A DNA stretch of 64,000 nucleotides, taken from NCBI GenBank assembly GCA_965225625.1, contig CBDDBH010000029.1, positions 186,001-250,000 of the forward strand, in the 5' to 3' direction. Below, piece by piece: positions 8,694-16,997 of the stretch. The notes under the pieces are model-generated. The model saw only the letters and a program-made list of their open reading frames with translations, was not told the origin of the DNA and did not search any database. This stretch comes from CBDDBH01 sp965225625 (GTDB lineage: Bacteria; Pseudomonadota; Gammaproteobacteria; JADZEE01). Position numbers and translations under genes: made by a program. Positions within the stretch are counted from its first letter, which is position 1; each line of letters starts with the position of its first letter.

Positions 8694-9929
8694 TTGAATG
8701 ATACGAATCATCTCGCGGAGAACACTGTAGATGTAAACAGGTTGGAGCAGCTTGTTCATTCAGTCAGGCGCCGTGCACCGATGGATGCGGTAGTACTTCT
8801 TGAACGCGAAGATAATGACACGATCGCTGGCGTGCTTGAGAGACTGGACAGCGAACTTGCCATGCGCCTGCTATCACAGCTGCCCGCCGCCAGGACCGAA
8901 GAGCTGGTTTCCAAAATACAAGCACCCATGGGTGAACAGTGGTCGCTCAATCTCCACTATGACGAGGACAGCGTCGGGCGCTTGATGGAGCCACTGCCAC
9001 CCACCTTTGCGTCCTCCAGCAGGGTGGAAGATGTAATTGAGATTCTGCGTACAGTCGCTCGAGAACAGAATATTGTTTACGCCTTTGCCGTGAGCGAGGA
9101 CATGAAACTGGAAGGGGTGGTAGTGATGCGCGATTTGCTGCTGGCAAATCCCTCAGAAACATTAGCCGATGTTATGGTCAATGAACCTTTTTATTTTACT
9201 GCCGACACCTCCATCGAGGACGCCATGAGTGCGGTACTGTTGCGGCACTATCCTATTTATCCGGTCTGCGACGAGTCTCGCACCCTGCTCGGTTTTGTCC
9301 ATGGCTATGCACTGTTTGAAAAGCGGACTTTCCAGTTGACGGCCTTGCCGGGAAGTATGGTCGGTATAGATAAGGTTGAACACATAACCACCCCCTGGAC
9401 AACCTGCCTGCGATATCGACATCCATGGCTGCAGCTAAACTTGGTTACCGCGCTGCTGGCCGGTGCCGTGGTTGGCATATTTGAAGACACGATTGCTCGC
9501 GTGGTCGTGCTTGCGGCATTCCTGCCCGTACTCGCCGGACAATCGGGTAATACTGGCTGCCAGGCACTGGCGGTGACGCTGCGCAGTATGACCTTGAACG
9601 AACTCAAGCCCGGCATGGGAACACGTATTCTCAGCAAGGAAGCCAGGCTCGGTCTCAGTAACGGCCTGATGGTGGGACTCACCGCTGGAGCAACCATGTT
9701 CTTTTACGCCCATTTAATGGATGCCGAGGCGCCAATGACGTTAGCTATTGTCGTGACGCTCGCTATGACTGGAGCTTGTGTTGCGAGTGGCGTGATAGGT
9801 GTCATGGTGCCGATGATTTTGAGCCGCGTCGGCACCGATCCCGCCACTGCCTCGACAATATTCCTGACAACAGCGACGGACATCGTCAGTATGGGATTGC
9901 TGCTCGGGCTAGCGACACTCATGATTTGA
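8694..9929 (+). CDS. mgtE: Magnesium transporter MgtE
   Basis: A 411-residue MgtE-family Mg2+ channel/transporter of the inner membrane. It has a helical N domain (residues about 1-110: AGVLERLDSELAMRLLSQLP, SVGRLMEPLP), a CBS pair (about 115-225, VEDVIEILRTVAREQNIVYAFAV...) and five C-terminal TM helices with the signatures LPVLAGQSGNTGCQALAVTLRSM and TTATDIVSMGLLLGLATL. The start is taken as TTG 8694 because AAGGAGG stands 9 bases upstream; an upstream TTG at 8637 falls inside the leader hairpins. It is monocistronic, preceded by the hairpin leader and followed by a palindromic repeat array. Intracellular Mg2+ normally gates this family through the N and CBS domains. Confidence 0.93.
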   Translation: MNDTNHLAENTVDVNRLEQLVHSVRRRAPMDAVVLLEREDNDTIAGVLERLDSELAMRLLSQLPAARTEELVSKIQAPMGEQWSLNLHYDEDSVGRLMEPLPPTFASSSRVEDVIEILRTVAREQNIVYAFAVSEDMKLEGVVVMRDLLLANPSETLADVMVNEPFYFTADTSIEDAMSAVLLRHYPIYPVCDESRTLLGFVHGYALFEKRTFQLTALPGSMVGIDKVEHITTPWTTCLRYRHPWLQLNLVTALLAGAVVGIFEDTIARVVVLAAFLPVLAGQSGNTGCQALAVTLRSMTLNELKPGMGTRILSKEARLGLSNGLMVGLTAGATMFFYAHLMDAEAPMTLAIVVTLAMTGACVASGVIGVMVPMILSRVGTDPATASTIFLTTATDIVSMGLLLGLATLMI

Positions 9930-9973
9930 AGGGATGATCGCGATAAGCGATAACTCGGGACCACCGCTTATCC

Positions 9974-10118
9974 AAAAAGTGGGGTCAACCAAAAAGTGGG
10001 GTCAGATACACATTTTCAGTTAGCAGAACTGAGTGTATTTTGGCCCGTTTTTGGAAAATGTGTATCTGACCCCACTTTTTAAATGTGTATCTGACCCCAC
10101 TTTTTGACCCCACTTTTT
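9974..10118. repeat. Palindromic array of RAYT-associated repeats
   Basis: The left arm holds AAAAAGTGGGGTC (9974-9986) and a full plus-orientation unit (9991-10016). The right arm holds two inverted full units (10055-10080 and 10081-10105) and a GACCCCACTTTTT tail (10106-10118). About 38 bases separate the arms, so the transcript can fold into a long hairpin. It lies between mgtE and the nitrobindin-like gene and could end mgtE transcription or stabilise its 3' end, as REP/BIME elements do in other bacteria. Confidence 0.92.
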
Positions 10119-10131
10119 TTGCAGGACAGAG

Positions 10132-10707
10132 ATGAGCCAATCAAACACTTCCATCAACGGAGTCGACTATGGTCCGTTGGCGTTGTTGCCGGGGACCTGG
10201 GAGGGAAATAGCGGTATGGACGTCGCACCAGAGACTGATGGCTCAGAGCAGAATCCTTTCGATGAAAGAATATTTTTCGAAGCAGTGGGCAACGTCACCA
10301 ACGCTGAGCTTCAGGTTCTTGCGGCCGTGCGCTATCACCAGGTAATCAGTCGCAAGTCCAACGACCAGGTATTCCACAACGAGACGGGGTATTGGTTATA
10401 GGACGCAGCGCAGAGCCTGGTAATGCAGACACTGACGATCCCACGCGGTGTCAGCCTGGTAGCGGGCGGATCCTATAAACTCGGACAGGACGGCAAGCCG
10501 ACGGTGCTTGAGGTTCATGCCGCAATCGATGACGCGGACTGGACGATTGCGCAATCGCCTTTCATGCGCGACAACGCAAGGACACTGGAGTTTACTCACA
10601 CGATTTCAGTGGACCAGAGTTCTCTCCTTTATTCGGAAACTACGGTCATTGATATCTATAATAAACGGTTCGACCACACGGACGGGAATTCACTGACTCG
10701 CAGCTAA
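10132..10707 (+). pseudogene. Nitrobindin-like heme-binding beta-barrel protein, interrupted by an amber codon
   Basis: The frame from ATG 10132 encodes GPLALLPGTWEGNSGMDVAPE, the N-terminal GxWxG signature of the nitrobindin/FABP-like family. It stops at TAG 10399-10401 after HNETGYWL and continues in the same frame as DAAQSLVMQTLTIPRGVSLVAGG...FTHTISVDQSSLLYSETTV to 10707. In the family this position is typically a Trp-like residue, so a TGG-to-TAG change is the simplest explanation. Relatives bind heme b and are linked to nitric oxide or peroxynitrite chemistry. Without amber suppression only an 89-residue fragment would be made. Confidence 0.82.
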
Positions 10708-10734
10708 CGCGCATATTGCATCAAGACTAGACCT

Positions 10735-11673
10735 TCAAAGCAGCCGTTCGAGTTGCGTCGCCACATCGAATAGATCTGCGACCGCCCCGTAATGGGCGAT
10801 ATCAAAAATCGGCGCGGCCGGATCAGCATTCACGGCGATGATCAGCGCGCTTGCCTGCATGCCGGCGAGGTGTTGCGGCGCGCCTGAGACACCGAGGGCC
10901 AGGTACAGACGCGGTTGAACGGTGATGCCGGACTGGCCTACCTGGCGGGCACGCGGAAGCCAACCACGATCGACTACCGGTCGCGAGGCCGCCAGCGTCG
11001 CGCCCAGCTTTTCCGCCAATTGCTCAAAGCGCGCTACGGCCTTGCCATCGCCGATGCCACGACCGATACACAAGATAAATTCTGCGTTGGAAAGATCAGC
11101 GTCGTCGCTTTCGCTCGCCTGGAAATCCAAGTGTCGAACGCGCCGTCGTGTGCCGTCGAATGCGAAGGATTCAACGACGGCATTACCCGCACCTTCACTT
11201 GCCGGCCAAACGCCCGGACGCAACAGCAGCAACTGTTGTCCACTATCGGGAAAATCCAATTCGGCGTGAACCTTGCCGCCATGCAGCGGACGCACGACAG
11301 AAAGTCCAGCGGTTTCAATCTGCATCGCGATCACATCGGCGGCAAAACCCAAGCCGAGCGTCGCGGCCACGGCAGCTCCAACGGCAGTGGCATTAACCGT
11401 AAAACTCATCAACGTCACGACTGGCGCGCGCGCCTGGATCAGCGCTATCACGGCATCGCGCCAGCTATCAGATTCGAACTCTGGCTGCGCAAGCGGCACC
11501 GTGATGATGCTGTCGACCCCGGCTACGTTCAGCTCTGCTGCCAGTGCATCTGCGTGCCCACCCAACAGCGCCACTGCAACAGGTCCGTCGAACATTGCTG
11601 CCGCAGTGATCAGTTCGTAGGTCTGCGGACAGATTTTATTACCGTTCGTGTCGGCTACTATCAACACGCTCAC
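10735..11673 (-). CDS. etfA: Electron transfer flavoprotein alpha subunit
   Basis: 312 residues. The C-terminal FAD-binding domain (about 200-312) shows ASRPVVDRGWLPRARQVGQSGITVQPRLYLALGVSGAPQHLAGMQAS and VNADPAAPIFDIAHYGAVADL, the standard ETF-alpha signature. It pairs with the beta subunit to carry two electrons from flavin dehydrogenases to ETF-quinone oxidoreductase, or to an oxygenase-type partner. Its ATG overlaps the etfB stop by four bases (11670-11673), so the two are translationally coupled with etfB first. This is a specialised etf copy set among catabolic genes; the N-terminal half diverges from housekeeping ETFs. Confidence 0.93.
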   Translation of the reverse strand: MSVLIVADTNGNKICPQTYELITAAAMFDGPVAVALLGGHADALAAELNVAGVDSIITVPLAQPEFESDSWRDAVIALIQARAPVVTLMSFTVNATAVGAAVAATLGLGFAADVIAMQIETAGLSVVRPLHGGKVHAELDFPDSGQQLLLLRPGVWPASEGAGNAVVESFAFDGTRRRVRHLDFQASESDDADLSNAEFILCIGRGIGDGKAVARFEQLAEKLGATLAASRPVVDRGWLPRARQVGQSGITVQPRLYLALGVSGAPQHLAGMQASALIIAVNADPAAPIFDIAHYGAVADLFDVATQLERLL

Positions 11674-12428
11674 GCACTTTGCTCCTGGATCAGTGTGAGC
11701 AGGCGCGTTGCAATCGTTTCGGCATCAGCACCGAGCATCTCGGCGCGTCGCTCCTGCCCGGGTAGATACATGCGCCGTAGCCGCGCCGCGACCGGCGTCT
11801 TGCCGGTAATCGTTGTCAACTCTATGGGCGCGCGACGTGACAGCTTTACAGCCTTGAGATTTGGATGGCGGGTTTCGTAGCTGCCGGTTTGAACACTGAT
11901 GATGGCCGGTAGGTTGATCTCGATACGCTCGCGGGTACCGCCCTCGAGTTCCCTGACCGCACGCAAAACACGGTGCTCAGTGTCGATTTGTAAAGCGATC
12001 ACGGCAGTGGCCATCGGCCAATCAAGATAGCCCGCAAGCGCAGCCCCGGTGGCGGCGTTGGCCGCGTCGGCCGATTGCACGCCACAAATGATGAGATCTG
12101 GCACTTCAGCGCGCGCCACTTGAGCCAGTGCTGAGGCGGCCATCATGGGATCGTCTGTTGCATTGGATTCGACGCGGATGGCGCGGTCAGCGCCTGCAGC
12201 GATGCACTTGCGCAGAATTGCGTCCGCATTCTCGGGACCTACGCTCGCAGCGATTACTTCGCCATCGCCGCGGCTTTCGCGCGCTCGCACCGCCGCTTCC
12301 AGGGCGTAGCTGTCTACTTCGTTCAAGGCCCATTCGCGGATCTCGTCCGCCGGTCGTTGCTGCGGCCCCGGTAACGCCGACGCTGGCGGCAGTACGGCGA
12401 CACGCTTGGCACAAACGATGATCTTCAT
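11670..12428 (-). CDS. etfB: Electron transfer flavoprotein beta subunit
   Basis: 252 residues with the ETF-beta Rossmann-like fold: MKIIVCAKRVAVLPP..., NEVDSYALEAAVRARE, IICGVQSADAANAATGAALAGYLDWPMAT, and the variant signature VRELEGGTRERIEINLPAIISVQTGSYETRHPNL. It binds AMP and forms the heterodimer with EtfA, the next gene. First gene of the pair, divergent from the NCS1 transporter across a 247-base gap in which I could not define a promoter. The dehydrogenase partner is not adjacent. Confidence 0.93.
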   Translation of the reverse strand: MKIIVCAKRVAVLPPASALPGPQQRPADEIREWALNEVDSYALEAAVRARESRGDGEVIAASVGPENADAILRKCIAAGADRAIRVESNATDDPMMAASALAQVARAEVPDLIICGVQSADAANAATGAALAGYLDWPMATAVIALQIDTEHRVLRAVRELEGGTRERIEINLPAIISVQTGSYETRHPNLKAVKLSRRAPIELTTITGKTPVAARLRRMYLPGQERRAEMLGADAETIATRLLTLIQEQSA

Positions 12429-12675
12429 GGCGGCAATGGTCGGCTAAGGTAGTCCGTTAACAGTTGTAGGACACAATCATAGCAACGAGCAAATAGCATG
12501 CTGTAGGGCTTTTCGTCGAACGGGGCAAGTATAACTGTTCAGATCCACGCGGATGAATACCCTCAAAGGGCAATGAAGTGAGTTGGTTTGGCGAAAGTGT
12601 GCAATTTCATCAATCGGCCAGTATGCCGGCCGCTCCCGGGTTGCGCTCAGTATAATAAGCACCCAAGGGTGAGAG

Positions 12676-14088
12676 ATGGCACTGACCGACCGCAGAGCGG
12701 AGCTGATCGAGGATCACGCATTGGAACGCGTGCCCGACGCGGCACGGCAAGATTGGCTCGCGATAAGCTGGAACACCGTCGGTATCGTTACGACTCTCGC
12801 GTCGCTTTTCGTCGGCGCCCTGGTGAGCTATATCGCAGGTCTGTGGCTGGGGATGGCGGCGGGACTGACGGTGGCTGTGTTGGGCGGTGCGCTGGGCTGG
12901 GCGGTTGGCCACGTCGCTTATGCGTCCGGGCTGTCCAGTACCGTAATGTCGCGTTATTACGGGTTCGGTATTAAGGGATCGATGATCGGATCCGCGATCT
13001 TCGGCTTCATGATGATCGGCATCATCGGTGTCGAGAATATCCTGCTGTACAAGGGATTCCTGTTCTACTTCGGTGCGCCGGACACGCTGTCCAACCAGAT
13101 CCTCGCCTACGGTGCGATGACGGCGCTGTGGATCGGCTTGACTGCCAATGGTTTCCGCGCAGTGACTGCGGTGTCCTCCAGCATGGTAATCGGCTTCCTC
13201 GCGGTGCTCGCGTACATGATGACGGTGATCATCGCGCAGTCGGGACGCGAATGGACTGAGCTGTTGAGCTTCGGTTCCCAGTTCGAGACCGAGACGCTGC
13301 GTGAGTTGAAGGCGCTGAATCCAGCCGGCAAATTCTTTGCCTGCATCAATCTGTTGATGGGCAGCGCCGGCGCGCTGGCGCTGGTCGATGCGGATCTCGG
13401 CCGCTATGCGCGGCGGTCGCGGGACATAGCCATTGCCGCCTTCGCCGGTAATTTTTTTCTCGACATCGTGATGATCCTACTCGGCGGAATCATCGTTTTT
13501 GCCGGCATGCCGGCGATCATCGATTATTATGTAAGCGTCGCTGGTCTCAGCCCGGACGAGGCTGCGCGCACGGCGCTGGAGAGCCCCGACGCTATTGCCG
13601 CCGCGTTCATTGTCTTTGGCGGCGTCATCGGTGCATTCCTGATGGTCGTTGCACAAGTCAAGGCACAGGTACTGAATACTTACAGCGGTACGCTGGCGCT
13701 CACCAATCTAGCCGACGTGGGTTTTAACTGGCGCCCCGGGCGATTGTATTTCGTCGTGCTGGCGAACGTCCTGTCATTATTATTCCTTTATCGCGAATTG
13801 CTGGACTGGTATATCGATTTTAGGGTCAGTCTCGGCGTACTGACCACATGTATGGCAAGCATCATGCTATCCGCCTACTGTGTAGTGCATTTCACGCGCG
13901 GCGATCAAGTGCATATGGCACGGGAACCGGACACTATCGACTGGGCCGGCATTGCGACGATGCTGCTCGCCTTTATCACAGCGCGCCTGCTGCTAGTGGA
14001 CCTTTTCCCGGTCGAGGCTTTAACGGCTTTCGTCACGGCATTCGTGCTTTATCCGATCTTTCGACTGTATCTCCTTAAGCCCGTTTGA
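12676..14088 (+). CDS. NCS1-family nucleobase/cation symporter-like permease
   Basis: 470 residues with about twelve membrane helices. The N-terminus (ALERVPDAARQDWLAISWNTVGIVTTLASLFVGALV) and the loop GLSSTVMSRYYGFGIKGSMIGSAIFGFMMIG correspond to the CodB/NCS1 family, which imports nucleobases, allantoin, hydantoins and related heterocycles with H+ or Na+. A GTG-free ATG start follows GGGTGAGAG. The neighbouring DUF1989 gene is often found with nitrogen-compound uptake and urea carboxylase systems, so a small N-containing substrate is plausible. Confidence 0.85.
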   Translation: MALTDRRAELIEDHALERVPDAARQDWLAISWNTVGIVTTLASLFVGALVSYIAGLWLGMAAGLTVAVLGGALGWAVGHVAYASGLSSTVMSRYYGFGIKGSMIGSAIFGFMMIGIIGVENILLYKGFLFYFGAPDTLSNQILAYGAMTALWIGLTANGFRAVTAVSSSMVIGFLAVLAYMMTVIIAQSGREWTELLSFGSQFETETLRELKALNPAGKFFACINLLMGSAGALALVDADLGRYARRSRDIAIAAFAGNFFLDIVMILLGGIIVFAGMPAIIDYYVSVAGLSPDEAARTALESPDAIAAAFIVFGGVIGAFLMVVAQVKAQVLNTYSGTLALTNLADVGFNWRPGRLYFVVLANVLSLLFLYRELLDWYIDFRVSLGVLTTCMASIMLSAYCVVHFTRGDQVHMAREPDTIDWAGIATMLLAFITARLLLVDLFPVEALTAFVTAFVLYPIFRLYLLKPV

Positions 14089-14102
14089 TCCGTGCTCTAT
14101 CG

Positions 14103-14693
14103 CTAGCTGTCCGAAATATCTACGCCGACGCGGGTGCATTTCCCACCGTTACAATCGCTGACGTCATCGGGGCACGCACTCACCGCGATGAGACAATCCA
14201 TCTCGGCGCGCAAATCGATATAGTCGCCGGGGCCAGACGGCGTCACCCCGATCTCCGGTTCTCCCGCTGCCGAGATCGTCGTTTTCATGAAGATGTCGAA
14301 GGGATCAGGGACGTTGTCTTTAGGTATTCCGTAAGACGCCAGGGCAGCGGCAAGATTTTCGTAGCAACCGTTTCGCGGTCCGACTTTGAACACGTGCTCG
14401 TAAACAAAACAATGGCATTCCGACATCATGATGTCGTGAGTACCGACCGTATCTTCGACGATGGTAAACATGACATTGTCGCGCGTTGAAATCAGTTCAT
14501 TACCGGTGCTGATATGCAGATTCCAATTCCGCACACGCGTTTTCGACTGCGAGAATCGTTCGCCATGATCGTGCTGCGCAAAACAGACAAAGTCCGCGAC
14601 CTGTTGCCCGTCGATATCCCTGATACGAACGCGCTGTCTTTTTTTTACAAGGAAAGCATTGGCCGTTTTGGGTTCAAGCACATGCGAAGTCAT
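14103..14693 (-). CDS. DUF1989 / urea carboxylase-associated family protein
   Basis: 196 residues of the DUF1989 family (cupin-like metal site with conserved Cys/His). Seen here are IRDIDGQQVADFVCF, ERFSQSKTRVRNWNLHISTGNELISTRDNVMFTIVEDTVGTHD, a Cys/His cluster MMSECHCFVYEH, then NVPDPFDIFMKTTI and RAEMDCLIAVSACPDDVSDCNGGKCT. Relatives accompany urea carboxylase and amide use; the exact reaction is not established in most cases. The start at 14693 is preferred because AAGGGG lies six bases upstream, whereas the longer frame to 14783 has no such site. It is convergent with the NCS1 permease, 14 bases apart. Confidence 0.85.
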   Translation of the reverse strand: MTSHVLEPKTANAFLVKKRQRVRIRDIDGQQVADFVCFAQHDHGERFSQSKTRVRNWNLHISTGNELISTRDNVMFTIVEDTVGTHDIMMSECHCFVYEHVFKVGPRNGCYENLAAALASYGIPKDNVPDPFDIFMKTTISAAGEPEIGVTPSGPGDYIDLRAEMDCLIAVSACPDDVSDCNGGKCTRVGVDISDS

Positions 14694-14814
14694 TCTCATC
14701 CCCTTGCAAATCGCAAAAGTGATGCAAGCGTACTCGATACGCTCCGCAGGTGTCTGCATTGGGGCGGCAATTGCGCGCCCCAAAGCTCCACTGCCAGATT
14801 ATCTGCTGCTGCTA

Positions 14815-16026
14815 TCAGTGTGCAGTCGCTGGTTTGACGTACGGCGGCGGGGAGTAGAGCCAGGAGAGCCGGTCGAAGCTCTGCTGCGGCGAGCGGCCCT
14901 CGAAGATACTGTTGCGCACCTGGCGCTCGATACCGCCGGCGTGCAGCACAGTATCCATCATCCACGAACTGACCTGTACGCGTGAGGCGCGCACCAGACG
15001 GATCGCCTGATAGCGTTGGAAGGCCACTGCGAGATCTCCGTCCGCCTCGTCTGCGCTTACCGCAAGACAGATCGCGTCTTCCAACGCCATCGCTGCACCC
15101 TGAGCAATGAATTGCACCATGGGGTGAGCGCCATCGCCCAGCAGCGTGACCGGGCCTTGGGTCCAATTGTGGACGGGATCGCGCCTGCGGATCACCCAAC
15201 GTCGGAACGATGTGGGCACGCGCATCACTTTAAGCGCAGGCTCGCACATTTGCGTGAACAGCGGCAGAGCTTCCTGCGGCGGTGCGGCGTTCGTCTCGTC
15301 CACCGAAGTCTGTCCGGTGTACACCGTCGCGCCGAAGTTGAAGAGTTTCCAATCGCGCACCGGGTAATAGATGAGATGCATTTTCGGGCCGCACCAAAGC
15401 GTCGGGTAGGCGTGCTGGCAGTCCTTCGGCATATCCTCGACCGGGATCACCGCGCGGTAAATGATGAAGCCGCTGGCGAAAGGCTCGCCGTCGTCGAGCA
15501 GCAGCTTGCGTACCTGCGAATAGACGCCGTCCGCACCCACCAGTGCGGCCGCCGCGACCCGCTCTCCTGCCTCCAATACCACGCAGACTCCTGAGTCATC
15601 GATGTCGAAACCGGTCACGCGCGCGTTAGTGCGTAATCGCACCAACTCGTGATCGCGGCAAGCATCGAGCAGAGCACCATGTATGTCGGCGCGATGGGCA
15701 ACCGCATAGGGGTTGCCAAAGCGCTCGATGAAACGGGCATCGCACGGAATATCAACGATGGTTTCACCGCTCACCCCGTCCTTCATTAACATGCGCTCGA
15801 TGAGTAAGGCGCCCTGCTTGGCACGTTCGCCGACGCCAAGCGCATCCAGAACCGAGAGCGCATTGGGTGCGACCTGCAAGCCGACGCCGACTTCGCCGAA
15901 CTCGCGCGCCTGCTCCAATACCAGCGAACCAAAGCCGCGTTGCGCAAGCCCAAGCGCCGTTGCCAGTCCGCCGATGCCACCGCCTGCGATTGCGATCGGA
16001 AGACTGTTGCGCGCAATGGTGTTCAT
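14815..16026 (-). CDS. FAD-dependent aromatic hydroxylase (salicylate / 3-hydroxybenzoate 6-hydroxylase type)
   Basis: 403 residues, group A flavoprotein monooxygenase. Motifs: GGGIGG dinucleotide loop near residue 15, AHRADIHGALLDA, the DG motif in LVGADGVYSQVRKLL (about 165-180) and the GD motif LLGDGAHPMVQFIAQGAAMALEDA (about 300). The IGGLATALGLAQRGF and EVGVGLQVAPNALSVLDALG blocks match salicylate and 3-hydroxybenzoate 6-hydroxylases. It would use NAD(P)H and O2 to add a ring hydroxyl, giving gentisate or catechol-type products for ring cleavage. GGAGAACAGCCG precedes the ATG. It reads away from the CoA-processing genes at 17 kb. Substrate not resolvable by sight. Confidence 0.88.
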   Translation of the reverse strand: MNTIARNSLPIAIAGGGIGGLATALGLAQRGFGSLVLEQAREFGEVGVGLQVAPNALSVLDALGVGERAKQGALLIERMLMKDGVSGETIVDIPCDARFIERFGNPYAVAHRADIHGALLDACRDHELVRLRTNARVTGFDIDDSGVCVVLEAGERVAAAALVGADGVYSQVRKLLLDDGEPFASGFIIYRAVIPVEDMPKDCQHAYPTLWCGPKMHLIYYPVRDWKLFNFGATVYTGQTSVDETNAAPPQEALPLFTQMCEPALKVMRVPTSFRRWVIRRRDPVHNWTQGPVTLLGDGAHPMVQFIAQGAAMALEDAICLAVSADEADGDLAVAFQRYQAIRLVRASRVQVSSWMMDTVLHAGGIERQVRNSIFEGRSPQQSFDRLSWLYSPPPYVKPATAH

Positions 16027-16142
16027 CGGCTGTTCTCCATTGGCTCAGATCTGTCCCGTGCGCAAGCTCAATCTCTTTGCGGAAAAGCTGGTGGAAACAA
16101 TGAGGGAGAATTAACCCGCATCGGGCGGCCGACAAAATGAGG

Positions 16143-16829
16143 CTATTCGCGCAGTTTGATATAGATCTCGCCGTCGCGGACCTGAAGATCATCGACCCCA
16201 CCGGCAAAAACTTTCCAGAACCCGCGATCTCCCATTTCGCCGACGAGGTCAACGTTCTTCAGATTACCGAGCCAGGCGTTTGGAATTGGCACACCCATCA
16301 CGCTGATGCCTTTGAGCGCGACCACTGGCTGACGCGCCTCGTCCAACCGCAGCTCCACGCCTGCGTTCACCCGCAGGATCCGGCCGGCCATGATCGGAAA
16401 GTCATCGGGAATTGGGACCAGAATCTTAGCGCTGGCGAGATCATTGGCAAGATCAATCGCCAAGCGATTGGCGAAGTCGGGATTACCGCCGATCAACGCA
16501 TTGACTTCTTTCTCGCTTAGCGTGACCTCGCGTGCATCGTCGGACTCGCTATAGGCCTCTGGCTCCAGTGCCCTGGCATCAGCGCTCAGCGAGGCGGATT
16601 CGCGCTGCCAACCGAGTCGGCGTAACTTCTGGTTAAGTTGCCGCTCCTCTTTTTCACTTAAGGTCACCGGGCCGAACTCAGTGGGAAATATATAAGCGCG
16701 AACGACGAAAAATGTGATCCCCACCGTCAACACGATTGCGACCAGCACAATCAGAGCGAGTTGCTTGCCCGAGAAACCGGATTTTGGCGACTCGGCTTGT
16801 TGTTCGACCGGCAATGCAGATTCAGTCAC
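16143..16829 (-). CDS. Single-pass membrane-anchored protein of unknown function
   Basis: 228 residues from a GTG start at 16829, chosen because AAAGGT stands just upstream; a longer frame reaches 16913. Residues about 20-45 form one membrane helix (LALIVLVAIVLTVGITFFVVRAYIF). A periplasmic region follows: a predicted helical stretch with two copies of LSEKE (TLSEKEERQLN and TLSEKEVNALI), then a beta-rich C-terminus (AKILVPIPDDFPIMAGRILRVNAGVELRLDEARQPVVALKGISVMGVPIPNAWLG). I recognise the general pattern of an uncharacterised gammaproteobacterial protein but no function. The gene is single. Confidence 0.7.
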   Translation of the reverse strand: MTESALPVEQQAESPKSGFSGKQLALIVLVAIVLTVGITFFVVRAYIFPTEFGPVTLSEKEERQLNQKLRRLGWQRESASLSADARALEPEAYSESDDAREVTLSEKEVNALIGGNPDFANRLAIDLANDLASAKILVPIPDDFPIMAGRILRVNAGVELRLDEARQPVVALKGISVMGVPIPNAWLGNLKNVDLVGEMGDRGFWKVFAGGVDDLQVRDGEIYIKLRE

Positions 16830-16997
16830 GAGAGTTACCTTTATCGAGGCTAATATGCCTATGTTCATGGTACTGCACCGATCCCAGGAACGGAATCTAA
16901 GCTGTGCAGGCAATGCGTGCTATTGATGACAGACTTCGCGCTGCTGCAAAAACCAAAGCGAATTGGTTAGGATCACGCTCATGACTGCCCAGTGGTA

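Noticed and set aside
9974..10118. CRISPR array
   Set aside because: Units are in opposite orientations with no regular unique spacers, and identical units flank a RAYT gene.
10399..10401. TAG in the nitrobindin-like gene as pyrrolysine
   Set aside because: No methyltransferase context and the family residue is Trp-like; a one-base change to TAG is simpler.
14103..14693. Complete urea carboxylase/allophanate hydrolase system
   Set aside because: Only the associated DUF1989 protein and an NCS1 permease are present; no carboxylase or hydrolase gene is in the window.
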